The notes under the pieces are model-generated. The model saw only the letters and a program-made list of their open reading frames with translations. It was not told the origin of the DNA and did no database searches. Made by a program: the position numbers and the translations under genes. Shown here one piece after another: positions 43,705 to 57,283 of a DNA stretch of 64,000 nucleotides. Source of the stretch: Camillea tinctor (taxonomy: Eukaryota > Ascomycota > Sordariomycetes > Xylariales > Xylariaceae). The stretch covers positions 124,001 through 188,000 of the forward strand of contig MU394073.1 in NCBI GenBank assembly GCA_022578605.1. The letters are read 5' to 3'. Numbering within the stretch: the stretch's first letter is position 1; each line of letters starts with the position of its first letter.

Positions 43705-46700
43705 ATGTCTTCTCCCTCTTTTGGCTTCTCCCCCTGGAGAAGAAGGTCACCATCTCTTAGTTCGCAAACCGGCGCAGATGATATTCCCGTCCCCGGCATG
43801 AGTCCGAGTCTGAACTCTCGTTATGCGCCAGCTGATTCGAGGTTGCTCGCCTCCTCCATCGGTTCCCGAGAGCCTACCAGATCATTTATACCCGGTTCCG
43901 TACAGGACCATGACAATCTATGTAAGTCTCATCATCCTTCTTTATCCATGATGACATTCTGATATGCTGTCTAGTCCCTGTCGATAGCGCTGGATTTGCT
44001 CGCAGTGTGCGCGAGGACACTGCAGAACTTGCCTCGTATGTCTTGACCGATAAGGACAAGAGAAACTCTTCCTTTCTCTCTCGGAGACCTTCTTCCTCGC
44101 CCCACGCCGGTCGTGAAGCATTGCCATTTCATAATGATCAGTCATTGAGCGAAGATTCGCAGCCGTCAAATGAGGAAACTATCGAGGAGGTTTCGGAGCC
44201 ACCTTCACCTAATGATAGTGCCGAAGACGATGCAGATGCCGGGCCCTCGATGCTCTCCAGCATGCTTAGACGTTCTCCCCCCGGTTCCCTACGCGACCCG
44301 GTCCCGACCAACGAAGGTCACCCAAGCGATCGACGCCTACCTTCAAGTCATGTACCAAACCGATCGTCGCGTAGGTCTCCTCTAGCAAACGGACATGGCT
44401 CTGAAGACGTCCCCTCCGAAGAAACACCATTGCTCCTCGCAAAATCGCACGACCCTGAATCCCCCGCCGAAGTTTCCGACCTCGAGGATCTTGAGAACCA
44501 GAAACCGAGAGCACAGTCACGGTATAAGTGGAATATAATTTGGCAAAAACCAGGAGGGAAAGTACATGATTTGGCTGCCTGCCTGAATCCAAAATCATGG
44601 GACAGGCATGCCATTTGGGAAAATTGTGTCGCCGACCCCGTACGCTGTTTACCTGCGGTAATAGTAGGGCTTCTCCTTAATGTATTGGATGCTCTCTCAT
44701 ACGGTAAGGGACTTGCAGGGGAGGAAGCACAACAGAGCGCATGCTAACGGGCATCTTAGGCATGATTTTATTTCCCCTAGGTAACCCTATATTTTCGGGC
44801 CTCGGAGCTGCTGGAATATCCATATTCTATGTGAGCACCATCGTCTCGCAGCTGACATTTTCCTTTGGAAGTATATTTCGAGGCGGGGTCGGCTCTGAAC
44901 TTGTAGGTCCCCAAACATACACAAGACGGAGCGCATGCGATTAATACCTTTTATAGATCGAGGTGGTGCCTTTTTTCCATAGCATGGCAGAAACTATCGT
45001 CTCGAAAGTTGGGGAAGATCAACCAGACGCTGTTATTGCGACGACGATAACGGCTTTTGCAATCAGTTCTATGCTGACGGGTCTTGTATTTTACCTCATG
45101 GGCCGGTTCCGATTGGGTTACATTATTGGCTTTATCCCCCGCCATATCCTGATTGGATGTATCGGCGGTGTCGGTTGGTTCCTCGTTGCTACCGGTTTCG
45201 AGGTGTCAGCACGTCTAGGTGAATTCCGCTATGACCTGGAGACCGGCCGGCAGTTAATACAACCTGACACTTTGCCCCTTTGGCTCATCCCGCTCGGCTT
45301 GTCTCTCCTCCTCTTCGGTCTCCAGAAGAAGATCACCTCCCGGTACTTCCTACCAGTTTACATTATATGTATCCCTCTTGTTTTTTATTTCTTCGTCTTT
45401 ACCCTCGACAACCTAAATCCCGAGGCATTGAGGAAGACTGGATGGATTTTCGAGGCACCAGAAGCTGGCCAACCATGGTGGTATTTCTGGACTCTTTACA
45501 GTAAGCACCTGTTTGACCGATGGGTTGATTGCTTGTTGCTAATAGATATATGCAGAGTTTCACTTAGTCCACTGGGGGTCTCTTTTCGAGACAATCCCAG
45601 CCATGATTGCCTTGACATTCTTTAGCTTACTCCACGTTCCTATTAATGTTCCTGCCTTAGCCCAGAACATAGGGGAAGACAACCTCGACCTAAACCACGA
45701 GCTTAAGTTGCATGGTTACTCAAATTTCCTCTCCGGATTAGCCGGCAGCATACAGAACTATCTCGTTTTTGCAAATACATTGTTTTTTGTAAGATCGGGC
45801 GGTGACAGCCGCGCCGCTGGTATCCTGCTTGCGATTTTCACGTTCATTGTCATGACCATCGGGCCAGCGACGATAGGTTTCATACCGGTCATGATGGTGG
45901 GGACTCTAATTTTTGTCCTCGGATTCGAGTTACTGTTGGATGCTTTGGCAGCTCCAAGGAAGAAGTTGAAAAAGGCTGAATATGTGACAGTAAGCAAAAC
46001 TCTTGGTGGCCGCACTTGATATTCTATTACTAACTTAACTTACAGGTTATGGTCATCGTTCTCACTATGGGTGCCTATGATTTTGTCACTGGAATTTTTG
46101 TTGGCATCATCCTTGCTTTGGTTTCCGTCGTTTTCCACGCATCCCAGGTGTCCGCTATCCGAGCCACTTACACAGGAGACCAAGTCGGATCGATGGTCCG
46201 CCGGAACCCCTCGCAGCACTATTATCTCAAGGAGGTCGGAGGACAGATATTCGTCATAAAACTATCCGGATTCCTTTTCTTTGGGACTATCGTTGGAGTT
46301 GAAGACAAGATCCGCAGCCTTATATCCGATGATACCTTGAGGGAAACCCCTATCAGGTATCTAATAGTAGACCTGTGGCATGTTAGTGGCATTGACTTCT
46401 CGGCAGCCGAAGGATTCCGAACTATCAGCAGGCTGCTCAACAAGAAAGGTATCAGTTTCCTCGTTAGTGGGAAAGATGCCGATAGCAGAGTTGGGCGCGA
46501 CTTAAGAGCTGTTGGTCTAGGTTCAGAGGATATTGAAGTCCTGTTTATGCCTGACTTGAACTCGGCATTGGAAAGTTGTGAGAACGAGCAGCTCAAAATA
46601 TTCTATGCTCGCCAAGAAGCATTGAGGGTAACCCGTCCAATACCCTCGAATAATGTCGATGTTCCCAACAGAGACCCTATCACTCAGCCATTAGACTTGC

Positions 46701-47242
46701 TATCTCAGTCGCCGCGGAGGAATCACCTACATCGGGCAGCAAGAAACGTTTTGACACAACAAGAAATCCGGCGCGCAACGAGATGGCAGAGCATAAGTGA
46801 GCCTTTACGCCTCATGCTCCAGGTATTCCATGATGTGAGCGAGAAGAACGAGGATTTCTGGTTCCGCGCAAAGCCATATTTCGTCCGCAGGGAGTTTGCT
46901 TCCGATACAATTCTCTACTGTCGTGGTGAGCCTGCCAATGGCTTCTATCTCCTCGAAAGAGGTGAGCTACGGGCCGATTACGAAACCCCCCAGGGCCGAT
47001 TGTCCGAGCCTATCGTTCAGGGAACAACATGTGGTGAACTTCCTTTCTTTTCCGAAACCAACCGGACGGCGACAGTACGCGCAGTTAAAGATAGTGTAGT
47101 CTGGGTCATGGACAGGGACAACTGGGAGAAACTGCAAAGTGAAGAAAAGGATGTCGCCCAGGAGCTTCTCAGAGTCTCACTCAAGTTGACTACCGAACGG
47201 ATGAACGCCATGACCAACTACATTTCCGCGGTCGGTAACTAA
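43705..47242 (+). CDS. VSB1: SulP-STAS-cyclic-nucleotide-binding domain transporter (Vsb1-like)
   Basis: Exons 43705-43921, 43975-44703, 44760-44902, 44957-45500, 45556-45989 and 46046-47242 give 1087 residues. A disordered Ser/Pro/acidic tail of ~270 residues precedes a SulP core of roughly ten or more membrane helices ([58 protein letters not shown]). A STAS domain follows (about residues 745-880; VDLWHVSGIDFSAAEGF), then a C-terminal cNMP-binding-like domain (about 960-1087; ANGFYLLERGELRADYE, GELPFFSETNRTATVRA). This order matches yeast YGR125W/Vsb1, implicated in vacuolar basic amino acid storage. The cNMP domain keeps a GEL...R-A-like phosphate cassette, although ligand binding is untested. 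Every junction restores a hydrophobic helix or domain. Confidence 0.9.
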
Positions 47243-48073
47243 ATAAGTCCTCGGAAAAGTCCCTTTGGGCTTTTTCTTGCCAGTTACCCTCTAAAGGACG
47301 AGATCGGGGTGATAGAGGATACACTTTGCTCGCTTTCCGATGAACAACATGACTGCCTTAAATAATTGGGCAACGCTTGAGAATATTCATACCTCCCTCT
47401 CTGCCCGGCAGGTGACAAAATGGTTTACTGTCTCTTGTCTGTGCTTCGCTAGATACTCAAGCTTCTGGCATCAATGCTAGGTAGGTAGGAACAGCATAAA
47501 ATGTGGAGGTAAAAAACTAATATTACTAAAATAGACTGGAAATGCGTTATGGGTAGGGTAGTGTTTAATATAGGAAAACGGGGATCAGCGAGGCATGGGC
47601 GAAAAAAAAAAAGAAGCAAGCAGTGGTGTTTTTTCGTCCTCCCGTACCCCTGAAAAAGAAAATTGTATATACTTAGGTAGTATATGGTGTTTGCGACTAA
47701 AAACATTTACTGGTTTTCGCTCTGGGTTGCATGATTAGCTATCAAGGAGGCGTGGTTCCTACAATGTCAGATAGAAAGAAAATGGCGACACAGGTCTGCT
47801 ATTGGTATTATCACATATGTATAAGCTACATCCTCTACCTTCGTGATTACGCCCTCCTTTTTGTTTGGTTTTTCGTAGCCTATCGAGTCTCGTGCCAACC
47901 CCTGAATACGCCATACTACCCAGGAACCATTTGTAAGAATCAAATTTTCTTTTCCCGTCATCCCCTCTTCTCATTCTCGTCATTCCCGATGCTGGGGAAA
48001 AGAGTATAAAGGGGGGTTTTGAGGGGAGGAAGAAGGTGTGTTGGGGGAATAAAGAACCAATGCCATTGCTTTA
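47243..48073. other. Intergenic region between convergent genes
   Basis: 3' sides of the SulP gene and EMP24. AT-rich with short A- and T-runs. No gene recognised. Confidence 0.45.
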
Positions 48074-48343
48074 TCATACCACCCGCTTGACCTCGAAGAA
48101 CCGCCGCAGCCACCAGACCTGGAAGAGAGACTCGCCGATGACGACCCCGATGACGAAGATGTTCCACCACTTGACTCGGCTGTTGGTGCTCTCGGCCGTG
48201 TTCCGGTGGGTCCGCTCCCGCACGACGATGTACGACTGTTCGTCCTTGACCTGGCTGACGAGCTCCGAGAGCTTCTTGACTGTTGCGTGCGCTTGTGTGT
48301 TAGCAGGATAGTTTCCCCCCTTTTCCAATTAAGAGAATTCGTT

Positions 48344-48383
<40 letters not shown>

Positions 48384-48896
48384 CAGCGTACTTTCTTGTT
48401 CTAGGGGATCCGAGGGAGCATCGGCTTCGGAAACGTAGACTATGCCGTGGACGTTGAACGAGACCTCCTTGCTGTTGGCGCCCCAGTGCTCGTTGCCGAA
48501 GCAATACAGAAACTTGCCGTCGTGCTTAGCAGTAAAGGAGAAGTCGCCGTTCGAAGTGTCTTTCTGGAAGGTCTCGTACTGGCCCATGGGATTTGTGATC
48601 TGCAGAGGGGGAACATGAAATGTGTAAGCTCTCTCTCTCTCTTTTTTTTTTTGTTCTTCTTCCTTTTCTCTTTTTGGCGATTGGAGTATAGGTTCTCATA
48701 CCCAGAAATCAATGTTCAGATTGCCGGCACTACCAAATTCCCTGTCGCCAACCTGGAAGGTTACCGTCATAACATCATCCTTGTGGAGCTCTTCGTGGAA
48801 ACATTCCCGTCCGTGGGCAGGCAACTGGATGTTGTGGGAGAAGACAGATTGCAGGAGACCCGCGGCTATTAATAAGGTCTTAGTTGAGAACAACAT
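48074..48896 (-). CDS. EMP24: p24 cargo receptor Emp24
   Basis: Exons 48896-48702, 48599-48392 and 48279-48074 give 202 residues (yeast Emp24 203). p24 proteins form hetero-oligomers that collect GPI-anchored cargo and cycle between ER and Golgi in COPII and COPI vesicles. A signal peptide (FSTKTLLIAAGLLQSVFS) precedes the GOLD domain, which opens HNIQLPAHGRECFHEELHK and keeps both cysteines (GRECF, FLYCFGNE). The coiled coil contains KDEQSYIVVRERTHRNTAEST, nearly identical to yeast Emp24, followed by the membrane helix (WWNIFVIGVVIGESLFQVWW) and a cytosolic tail LRRFFEVKRVV with the FF COPII signal and hydrophobic end typical of Emp24 rather than Erv25. A (GA)n microsatellite occupies the second intron. 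Confidence 0.93.
48349..48377. repeat. (GA)14 microsatellite in an EMP24 intron
   Basis: A pure GA run on the plus strand, TC on the coding strand, inside the 112-nt second intron. On the coding strand it sits between donor and acceptor as a pyrimidine tract, so length changes could alter splicing efficiency. Confidence 0.9.
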
Positions 48897-50994
<2,098 letters not shown>

Positions 50995-52953
50995 TGGAAT
51001 AGACGCAATTTCTCCCCCGACTTGCGCCTCGTTCCTCGTTTCTTCCTCCTCATTCTTCATGGGTCGGTTGTAACTCGCAAAGTCATTTTCCGGAAACAAT
51101 CGATATAGGTCATAAAATACGCATTATTTCGGTTTTCTCTCTGGTTGTCGGACCTGCAAAGTGAATCGCTCATTTCTAGCCACGCCAAATGTCTCTGGTC
51201 TACGCAGAAGTTTGATATTCGGAAAGAAAAAAGGGGAAATGGGCGTACTGGGAGGAACGTGTACGAATTGATGTTATGGAAAGCAAAAAAAGAAAAGGCT
51301 TCCTATGTTTGCTCACGGCATTAAGGGGGACGAGTGCATTATTAATTTTGATTTTCTTAATTCTCGCACCTTGTCAGTTTCTGCGTGGGGGGTTCAACCC
51401 GTTGAACCCGGCCACGTTATCATGGCATTTCTCGTCGTACTCGACAACTCCCAATGAGACCTTTGCTTCGGGCAGAGACCATCGCGTCGGCGGATGTTTC
51501 GTGGAGTCTCTGGTTTGGGGTACACTGGGTTGAGTATTTGTTTTTCCCGAGATGACGACTTTTCCCTTTTTATGCTGGCATCACGAGATAGAACGAAATT
51601 GAGGGCTTCTTAGTCAAGTAGTTATGGCAATATGATCTTCGTTAGAGTTTTTTTTTTTTTCGGAATTTCTTTTTCTCTTCTGTTCAACCCCTAAGTAAAT
51701 CCTCCTCGGCCCAGCGAGAGATATGAGGTGTTACATGTAATCCGTGCATGCGTGTTGCCTAGGAGAGAAGGTTGTCAAAGCGTTCGTGACTATCTATCCC
51801 CTTATTGTTGCGTCTTTCATTTCAAACAACCTACCTAAGTAGGTTATAGGGATTGTTACCAATGATGGTTATCAACATCACATAAGATATATTCTGGTCA
51901 TCTCTACTTAGGCAGCTATGATGGTGGAACGCAGTAAGTAAAAAACACGTGCCAGCTTTGATGATTCCATTCCTTATTATGAATCGTCCTGCATATCATT
52001 ATTAGTGACTCTTACGAAATGCAATACATGCTCCCTTGTAAGATCATGTATGGTATACGAGCATTAGCTTTGATGGTGATAGGAAATCTTGAAATTGCAT
52101 GTACAAGGGGTTAGGCAATAAAAGCGAATTTCCTCACCGCTATTAATAAAAGTAATTAAAAAATATTTTAAGGCACGGAGATCGGCGATTGGGGGATCTC
52201 GCCTTGTTTTTTTTTTTGTTTTTTTTTTTTGGTTTTTTTTTTTTACTGTCCTTTTTTTCCTCTAAAAGGTCCAAGAAATTTACCACGGTCCGAATTTTAA
52301 AAAGTGAAACATTGCGTCAACGGGTTTACCCCGGGGTGGGTGTGTGCGCTGGGTGGTCGGTGGATTCAATGTTGTCAACTAAGCCACCTTACTTTAGGTA
52401 CACTACTTCGTACATAGGTGGTTAGGTGGATCGGTTCTGTACTTTCGTGTACTACCTAGGTATACACTACAATACCTACGGGCTACACTTACCTGTCCTA
52501 TAGGCTAAGAGTTTAGCTAAATCGTAGGTAGAAGGTTAGGTATGACCTCAGGTGGCTCAGAAGATAACGTAATACTTTTAAACAATAGTTACGGCAGCAG
52601 CTTAACGCACCTACCTATCACAATGGGCTCAATTACTTATAAAATACACTTCGGCCGGAGGGAATCCTGGTCACCCCACCACCACCAAGCTCCGTGATCG
52701 GTGGTTCGCCGGGTAGGGTCCCGACCTTACAGCTTATCACGGCATTTGCCTTATCAATCCATTAAAGTTGTTTGCCGTGAAGCTGTTCAAAGACCGGAGT
52801 TTTTCGAACCTTTGCTTACTTTCTCAGCAAGCTCAGCTACTGTAGTCAGTCATCTGTCAGGTCTGGAGACTTTGAGCGGAAAAGCTAGAATTAAACAAAC
52901 CAGTCCAGTTCAGCAGCAATTGATCCAGGTTCAGATCAAGATTCAGGTCCAAT
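50995..52953. other. Intergenic region
   Basis: 2 kb between two plus-strand genes. Near the ARF1 end, 51390-51409 forms a 9-bp inverted repeat (GGGTTCAAC..GTTGAACCC) in or near the 3' UTR. T-rich runs at 52206-52245. CCTAGG-like words around 52440-52520. The GCV1 promoter must lie toward 52.7-52.95 kb. Confidence 0.45.
51390..51409. repeat. Inverted repeat downstream of ARF1
   Basis: GGGTTCAAC and GTTGAACCC are perfectly complementary arms separated by CC, about 400 bp after the ARF1 stop codon. As RNA it would form a short hairpin; as DNA it could be a binding palindrome. It is not a tRNA T-arm: no cloverleaf surrounds it. Confidence 0.7.
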
Positions 52954-54387
52954 ATGAGGCTTTCACGAGCTGTTGCCAGAGCCAGGAATGGCCTCCCCAC
53001 CCTCTACGCACCGAGTCGACAACAGACGCCATTGCTCACCCGGGCAATTACAAGCAGCAGCTTGCCGACAATAAGCTCGCAGCCACGAAACCTCCTCTTC
53101 CCTACCACCCATGCCCTCCCCCCAAGAACAGCCCGCAGACACTATGCCTCGTCCCCGTCCTCGACCGGCCCCCTCAACAAGACCGCCCTCTACGACCTCC
53201 ACCTCGCCAATGGCGCCAAGATGGTACCTTTCGGCGGCTTCGAAATGCCTGTGCAATACTCGGGGCTCGGCGTCAGCGCCTCACACCACTGGACGCGCAA
53301 CAAGGCCTCGCTGTTCGACGTCGGGCACATGGTGCAGCACTACATCTCGGGGCCTGGAGCCACTGCCTTCCTGCAGCGCATCACGCCGGGGTCCATCGCC
53401 GCGCTGGCGCCGCACCACAGCACCCTTAGCGCCCTGATGTGGCCCAAAACCGGCGGCATCGTCGACGACACCATCATCACGCGGCTGCCCGACACCGAGT
53501 CTGGCGAGCGGCTCTTCTACGTCGTCACCAACGCCGCCTGCCGCGACAAGGACCTCGCCTACCTGGCCGAACAGAAAGCAGCCTGGGACGGCGCCGAGTT
53601 CAAGCACGAGGTGCTCGACGGGCGGGGGCTGATCGCCCTGCAGGGCCCGCTGGCGCAGGGCATCCTCGAGGGCGTGCTGGCCGACCCGGACGCCGCGAAC
53701 CTGCAGGAGCTGTACTTCGGGCAGAGCCAGTACGTGAGCGTGCGGCTTGATGACTCGCAAGAAGTAACCGTGCTCGCCAGCCGCGGGGGCTACACGGGCG
53801 AGGACGGGTTCGAGATCTCGATCCCGACGCCGGAGGCCACGGTGGCGCTGACGCGGGCGCTGCTCGACACCGCGGGGCCCGAGAAGCTCCAGCTCGCCGG
53901 GCTCGGCGCGCGCGACAGCCTGCGCCTTGAGGCGGGCATGTGCCTCTACGGGCACGACCTCGACGACACGACGACCCCCGTCGACGCCTCGCTGCGGTGG
54001 ATCGTGGGGCGCGACCGCCGCGCCGCGACCGCGCTCGCCGACGGCGCGTTCCACGGCGCCGAGGTCGTGCTCCCCCAGCTGAAGCCCATGAACCAGGGCG
54101 GCACCGGCTACACGCGGCAGCGCGTGGGGATCGTGGTTGAGGGGGCCCCCGCGCGCGAGGGCGCCGAGATATGGTCCACGGGCGAGGACGGCGAGGAGAG
54201 CCGCATCGGCACCATCACGAGCGGGTGCCCCAGCCCCACGCTGGGCAAGAACATCGCTATGGGGTACGTGGGCAAGGGCTTGCACAAGCCCGGCACGGAG
54301 GTCCGGGTCCTGGTCCGCGGCAGGAAGCAGAAGGCGACCGTGGAGAAGATGCCGTTCGTGATGGCGAAGTATCATAGGAAGACCTAG
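52954..54387 (+). CDS. GCV1: Mitochondrial aminomethyltransferase (glycine cleavage T protein)
   Basis: A single exon of 477 residues. T protein takes the aminomethyl group from lipoylated H protein and, with tetrahydrofolate, makes methylene-THF and ammonia in mitochondrial glycine cleavage. The first ~70 residues are rich in Arg, Ser and Pro ([14 protein letters not shown]), a presequence. The GcvT core shows [35 protein letters not shown] (Gly where human and bacterial enzymes have Ser), [10 protein letters not shown] with the catalytic Asp, [35 protein letters not shown], and the C-terminal [16 protein letters not shown]. Coding DNA is strongly GC-rich compared with its flanks, which creates long spurious open frames on the other strand. 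The first ATG is used because the presequence starts right there. Confidence 0.95.
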   Translation: MRLSRAVARARNGLPTLYAPSRQQTPLLTRAITSSSLPTISSQPRNLLFPTTHALPPRTARRHYASSPSSTGPLNKTALYDLHLANGAKMVPFGGFEMPVQYSGLGVSASHHWTRNKASLFDVGHMVQHYISGPGATAFLQRITPGSIAALAPHHSTLSALMWPKTGGIVDDTIITRLPDTESGERLFYVVTNAACRDKDLAYLAEQKAAWDGAEFKHEVLDGRGLIALQGPLAQGILEGVLADPDAANLQELYFGQSQYVSVRLDDSQEVTVLASRGGYTGEDGFEISIPTPEATVALTRALLDTAGPEKLQLAGLGARDSLRLEAGMCLYGHDLDDTTTPVDASLRWIVGRDRRAATALADGAFHGAEVVLPQLKPMNQGGTGYTRQRVGIVVEGAPAREGAEIWSTGEDGEESRIGTITSGCPSPTLGKNIAMGYVGKGLHKPGTEVRVLVRGRKQKATVEKMPFVMAKYHRKT

Positions 54388-55136
54388 AAAAGAAGGGATA
54401 AGAGGGTTTTGTGTGTATAAATCAGGAATTGTTTGATTATATGAGGATGTGAAGTAGGATAGGGGAGAGGAGAGGGGAGGGTATATAAAGCATTTCAACA
54501 TCAGGCGATGGGGGGTAAGGTGTGTAATAAATAGGGGAGTGAAGGAGTATTATACATAGAAGCAGAAATAAGTCTGGCTTGTAAGGAGGATGGCTTGATG
54601 TTTTACCCTTGTATCCTTTATTTCATCATTTGGGGAAAAGGGGAAACAGAGGGAAGGGTGGTGTAAAATAGAAAACAGAGAACAAACATCGGTACGATAA
54701 ATATTATAGGGGAATAGGGGCAGAAGGGATGATAGATTTTTATCTTCAACGAGAAGATCTAGGAATAGATGGGTTGTTAGATGGTGATGAATAACAAAAC
54801 TTATTTGTTTCACCATTCTATTTTCTCCTTTTTCTTTGAAGAGAACGTTGGCTACACCCGGTTGTATTGATTATATATGTGAGAAAATTAGGATGGACTT
54901 ATAAGTAAAATGGAATCAAGATAAAATCAATAGTTTGAAGGGAATTCTCCGATCTTTAATCAACTGTTTCTGAACTGCAATTTATATTTAGTATATAGGT
55001 TTCCTATCTAATACTATGTCGCAGTCTTTTCCCTCTTTTCGTTTTATTCAATTTCTCCTTTCAGTAAGCTACAAATAGCACTATTGCAACCTTCCAATGC
55101 TTACCCATTCACTCACTTACACACCCCTCTCCTAAC
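54388..55136. other. Intergenic region between convergent genes
   Basis: AT-rich 750 bp with the 3' UTRs of GCV1 and the DUF5519 gene. Nothing else recognised. Confidence 0.45.
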
Positions 55137-56060
55137 CTAACTTCCTGCTCCCTCCCCCGCCAAATCGATCCGCGATTCCCTCCCCGTGACCCAGTACTCA
55201 GCCGCCTCGACGATCCGGCAGACGACCTCCAACTCATCCAAGGAGCGCGGGGCGTAGACCATGGTAAACTCGCGGGGGACGGGTATCTTGAAGGGCACGG
55301 GCGCCCGCCCGGTCAGCGGGTGCCGCTCGCCCCAGCCCTTCGCCAGCACCTCGCGCGCGTCGTCCGGGTGCAGGCTCAGGTGCAGCGAGCGGTCCGAGTC
55401 GTGCACGTGGCAGATCTCCCCGCGGCACGTGTCGCGGGCGGGCCGCCGCGCGAACAGCCCCAGGCCGTGCTTCTCGAAGCACGACGTGCCGGTGCGCAGC
55501 TCGGACTCGTGCGCCTCCGCGTGCCTCGAGAGCGCACCCCGCAGCGCCAGGTGCCATGTCTCCGAGCCGCGCTGGTCGATCTGCCGCTGCGGCACGATGC
55601 CGACGACGCGCGGCCGCGGGCCCGCGCGCTGGGGGAGCGCGTGCGCGCGTAGGATGCCCCGGCGCGGCTGCGTGGTGCGGTCTAGGCCCGGAGGCGAGAG
55701 CGGGTCGCGCAGCGCCCAGAGCTTGAGCCAGCTTATGCGCAGGTAGTTCGGGAACGTCGATGGTATGCCGCCTGGCCCGAGATTCAGGTAGTTCTGGTAG
55801 TCGTTGCGGATGAATAGGGCGGCGGCTGCGGAGCCGACGAGGAGAGAGATGGTGCGGGGGTGGAAGAGGTGCGAGCTTAGGATGAGGCTGAGGGAGAGGG
55901 CTAGGATGGCTGGCCCGTCGAGCGTCACGGATAAGGGGTCTTGCCTGATGATCACGTTGAGGGGTACAGGGTCGCCGTTGATCCCGTTGCAATGGATGGT
56001 AGAGTCCGCGACGCGGGGGGAGGAGGCTGGCTCCGGGTTGGCTTGTTGTGTGAGGGACAT
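55137..56060 (-). CDS. DUF5519 / luciferase-domain protein
   Basis: A single exon of 307 residues. N-terminal residues ~50-85 are hydrophobic (LDGPAILALSLSLILSSHLF; ISLLVGSAAAALFI), probably one or two membrane passes. After YLNLGPGGIPSTFPNYLRISWLKLWALRDP comes the fungal DUF5519 ('luciferase domain') signature: VVGIVPQRQIDQRG, LRTGTSCFEKHGLGLFA, EICHVHDSDRSLHLSLHPDDAREVL and AKGWGERHPL. The conserved His residues in HVHDSDRSLH are the most likely functional residues. The biochemical role of this domain in fungi is unknown despite its name; I do not claim luciferase activity. Coding DNA is very GC-rich (55150-55750) and low in introns, like its convergent neighbour GCV1. Confidence 0.75.
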   Translation of the reverse strand: MSLTQQANPEPASSPRVADSTIHCNGINGDPVPLNVIIRQDPLSVTLDGPAILALSLSLILSSHLFHPRTISLLVGSAAAALFIRNDYQNYLNLGPGGIPSTFPNYLRISWLKLWALRDPLSPPGLDRTTQPRRGILRAHALPQRAGPRPRVVGIVPQRQIDQRGSETWHLALRGALSRHAEAHESELRTGTSCFEKHGLGLFARRPARDTCRGEICHVHDSDRSLHLSLHPDDAREVLAKGWGERHPLTGRAPVPFKIPVPREFTMVYAPRSLDELEVVCRIVEAAEYWVTGRESRIDLAGEGAGS

Positions 56061-57283
56061 GGAAGGATTGGATATAGCAAGTTAGGCAGAGGGGCAGTCA
56101 AGATTTAAGACACAGCAAATAGAATGAGCACACAGGTGGGAAGCCTAGTTAGGCTTTTATAGATGAGAAGGTCAACTACTCAAGGCAAAGACGACGTATC
56201 ATTCTCAGAAACAGGTTGACAAACTATCCTCTCACGGGACTTATTACATCATGTAAACTGACCGGACACAGCTGCATAGATACCTAGGTAACCATAGGTC
56301 GATATATGAATGGCAGGAGGACTAAGCCCGATTTCGTCATATGTACTTAGAGTCTTGAGACACAGGTGCGAGCTAATAGAAGCGGCAGTAACACCAAGTC
56401 GGAAAGAGGTTTGTGTTCATCTGCAGGAAATATTCACTGGTAACATACTCGATCAAGCTCCTCCTCGGGCCAGCCCGGTGCGGGAACAACGCTGGGCGTA
56501 CAACAAGAAGTTCTCGTGTCGCGCTGCCGGTTACCGAAATATTACTTATATAAAAGCCAATGATAGACTTCCATCTGGTAGAAGCTGGGTAGGGAGCTGC
56601 TTTCGATGTGTATGTGTAGGAGAGAACAACGCTTTAACATGTAGTTTATTATACATTTTATGTATATATAGTGTTGTGCTATTTCGATAATCTATGATGA
56701 AGACCTATGGACATAGTTATAGCCTTTAGAACTGGACTTTAGTGTAAGAGAGAGATGGGAAGAAAGAAATGTACTTTTAATTGCATATCTATGGAGTACC
56801 TACCTACTTACAACTAGGTAGATACTAAAAGTATGTTTGTGGCTTGTGGCCGTGTCGTGTCACTCTAAATACTTACGCTAGTAACCCAAGCTTAGTCCTA
56901 AGTGGTGCAAGTCTGGTTGCCGCGTCGTATCCTCGTAGTGATCTGCAGGGGTGGGCCTTCATAACCAAATCTAAACAAGCAAAAGCAAGGAAGCAAAGGC
57001 AAGGAACGTTCGTTATCGATTACTATTTCGGGATCGAGTTTCCAGTTGGCAACAATTCATCAACTTTACATCTTCATCCTCACTTTACCATCGATCATCG
57101 CTTCTTTCACCATTCATGTGTGATCTACCGCGCCCCTTAAAAAGTTTAGAAGCGGGGGGTTTCAAATCAATTCAGACATAACTTTGGACTTTGTCTTTTG
57201 TCTCTTGTCTCTTGTCTCTTGTCTCTTATCTCTTGTCTTCTATTTCGCATCGCATCGTATACCATAGCATATCTTGCCTCGCC
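56061..57283. promoter_or_regulatory. Divergent intergenic region with heptamer repeat
   Basis: 1.2 kb between the divergent starts of the DUF5519 and DUF3405 genes, so both promoters are here. ACCTAGGT at 56282-56289. Just before the DUF3405 gene (57191-57240) a pyrimidine-rich heptamer, TTGTCTC and variants, repeats about five times. A plus-strand frame at 56310-56690 is not convincing. Confidence 0.45.
57191..57240. repeat. Tandem TTGTCTC heptamers in a 5' leader
   Basis: About five to six imperfect copies of a 7-bp pyrimidine-rich unit, ending 44 bp before the ATG of the DUF3405 gene. The position fits a CT-rich core promoter or 5' UTR element. Confidence 0.85.

Noticed and set aside
51390..51409. 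Possible tRNA T-arm (GTTCAAC)
   Set aside because: No acceptor, D or anticodon arms within 80 bp on either strand.
52701..53429. Plus-strand frame overlapping the GCV1 start
   Set aside because: Out-of-frame overlap with a clear presequence and GcvT core; low-complexity Arg/Pro/His tail.
53281..54501. Long minus-strand open frame (406 codons)
   Set aside because: Exact antisense of GC-rich GCV1; its composition is His/Arg/Gly-rich as expected from a shadow frame.
56310..56690. 126-codon plus-strand frame between divergent genes
   Set aside because: Low-complexity ends, no recognisable domain and in the expected promoter region.
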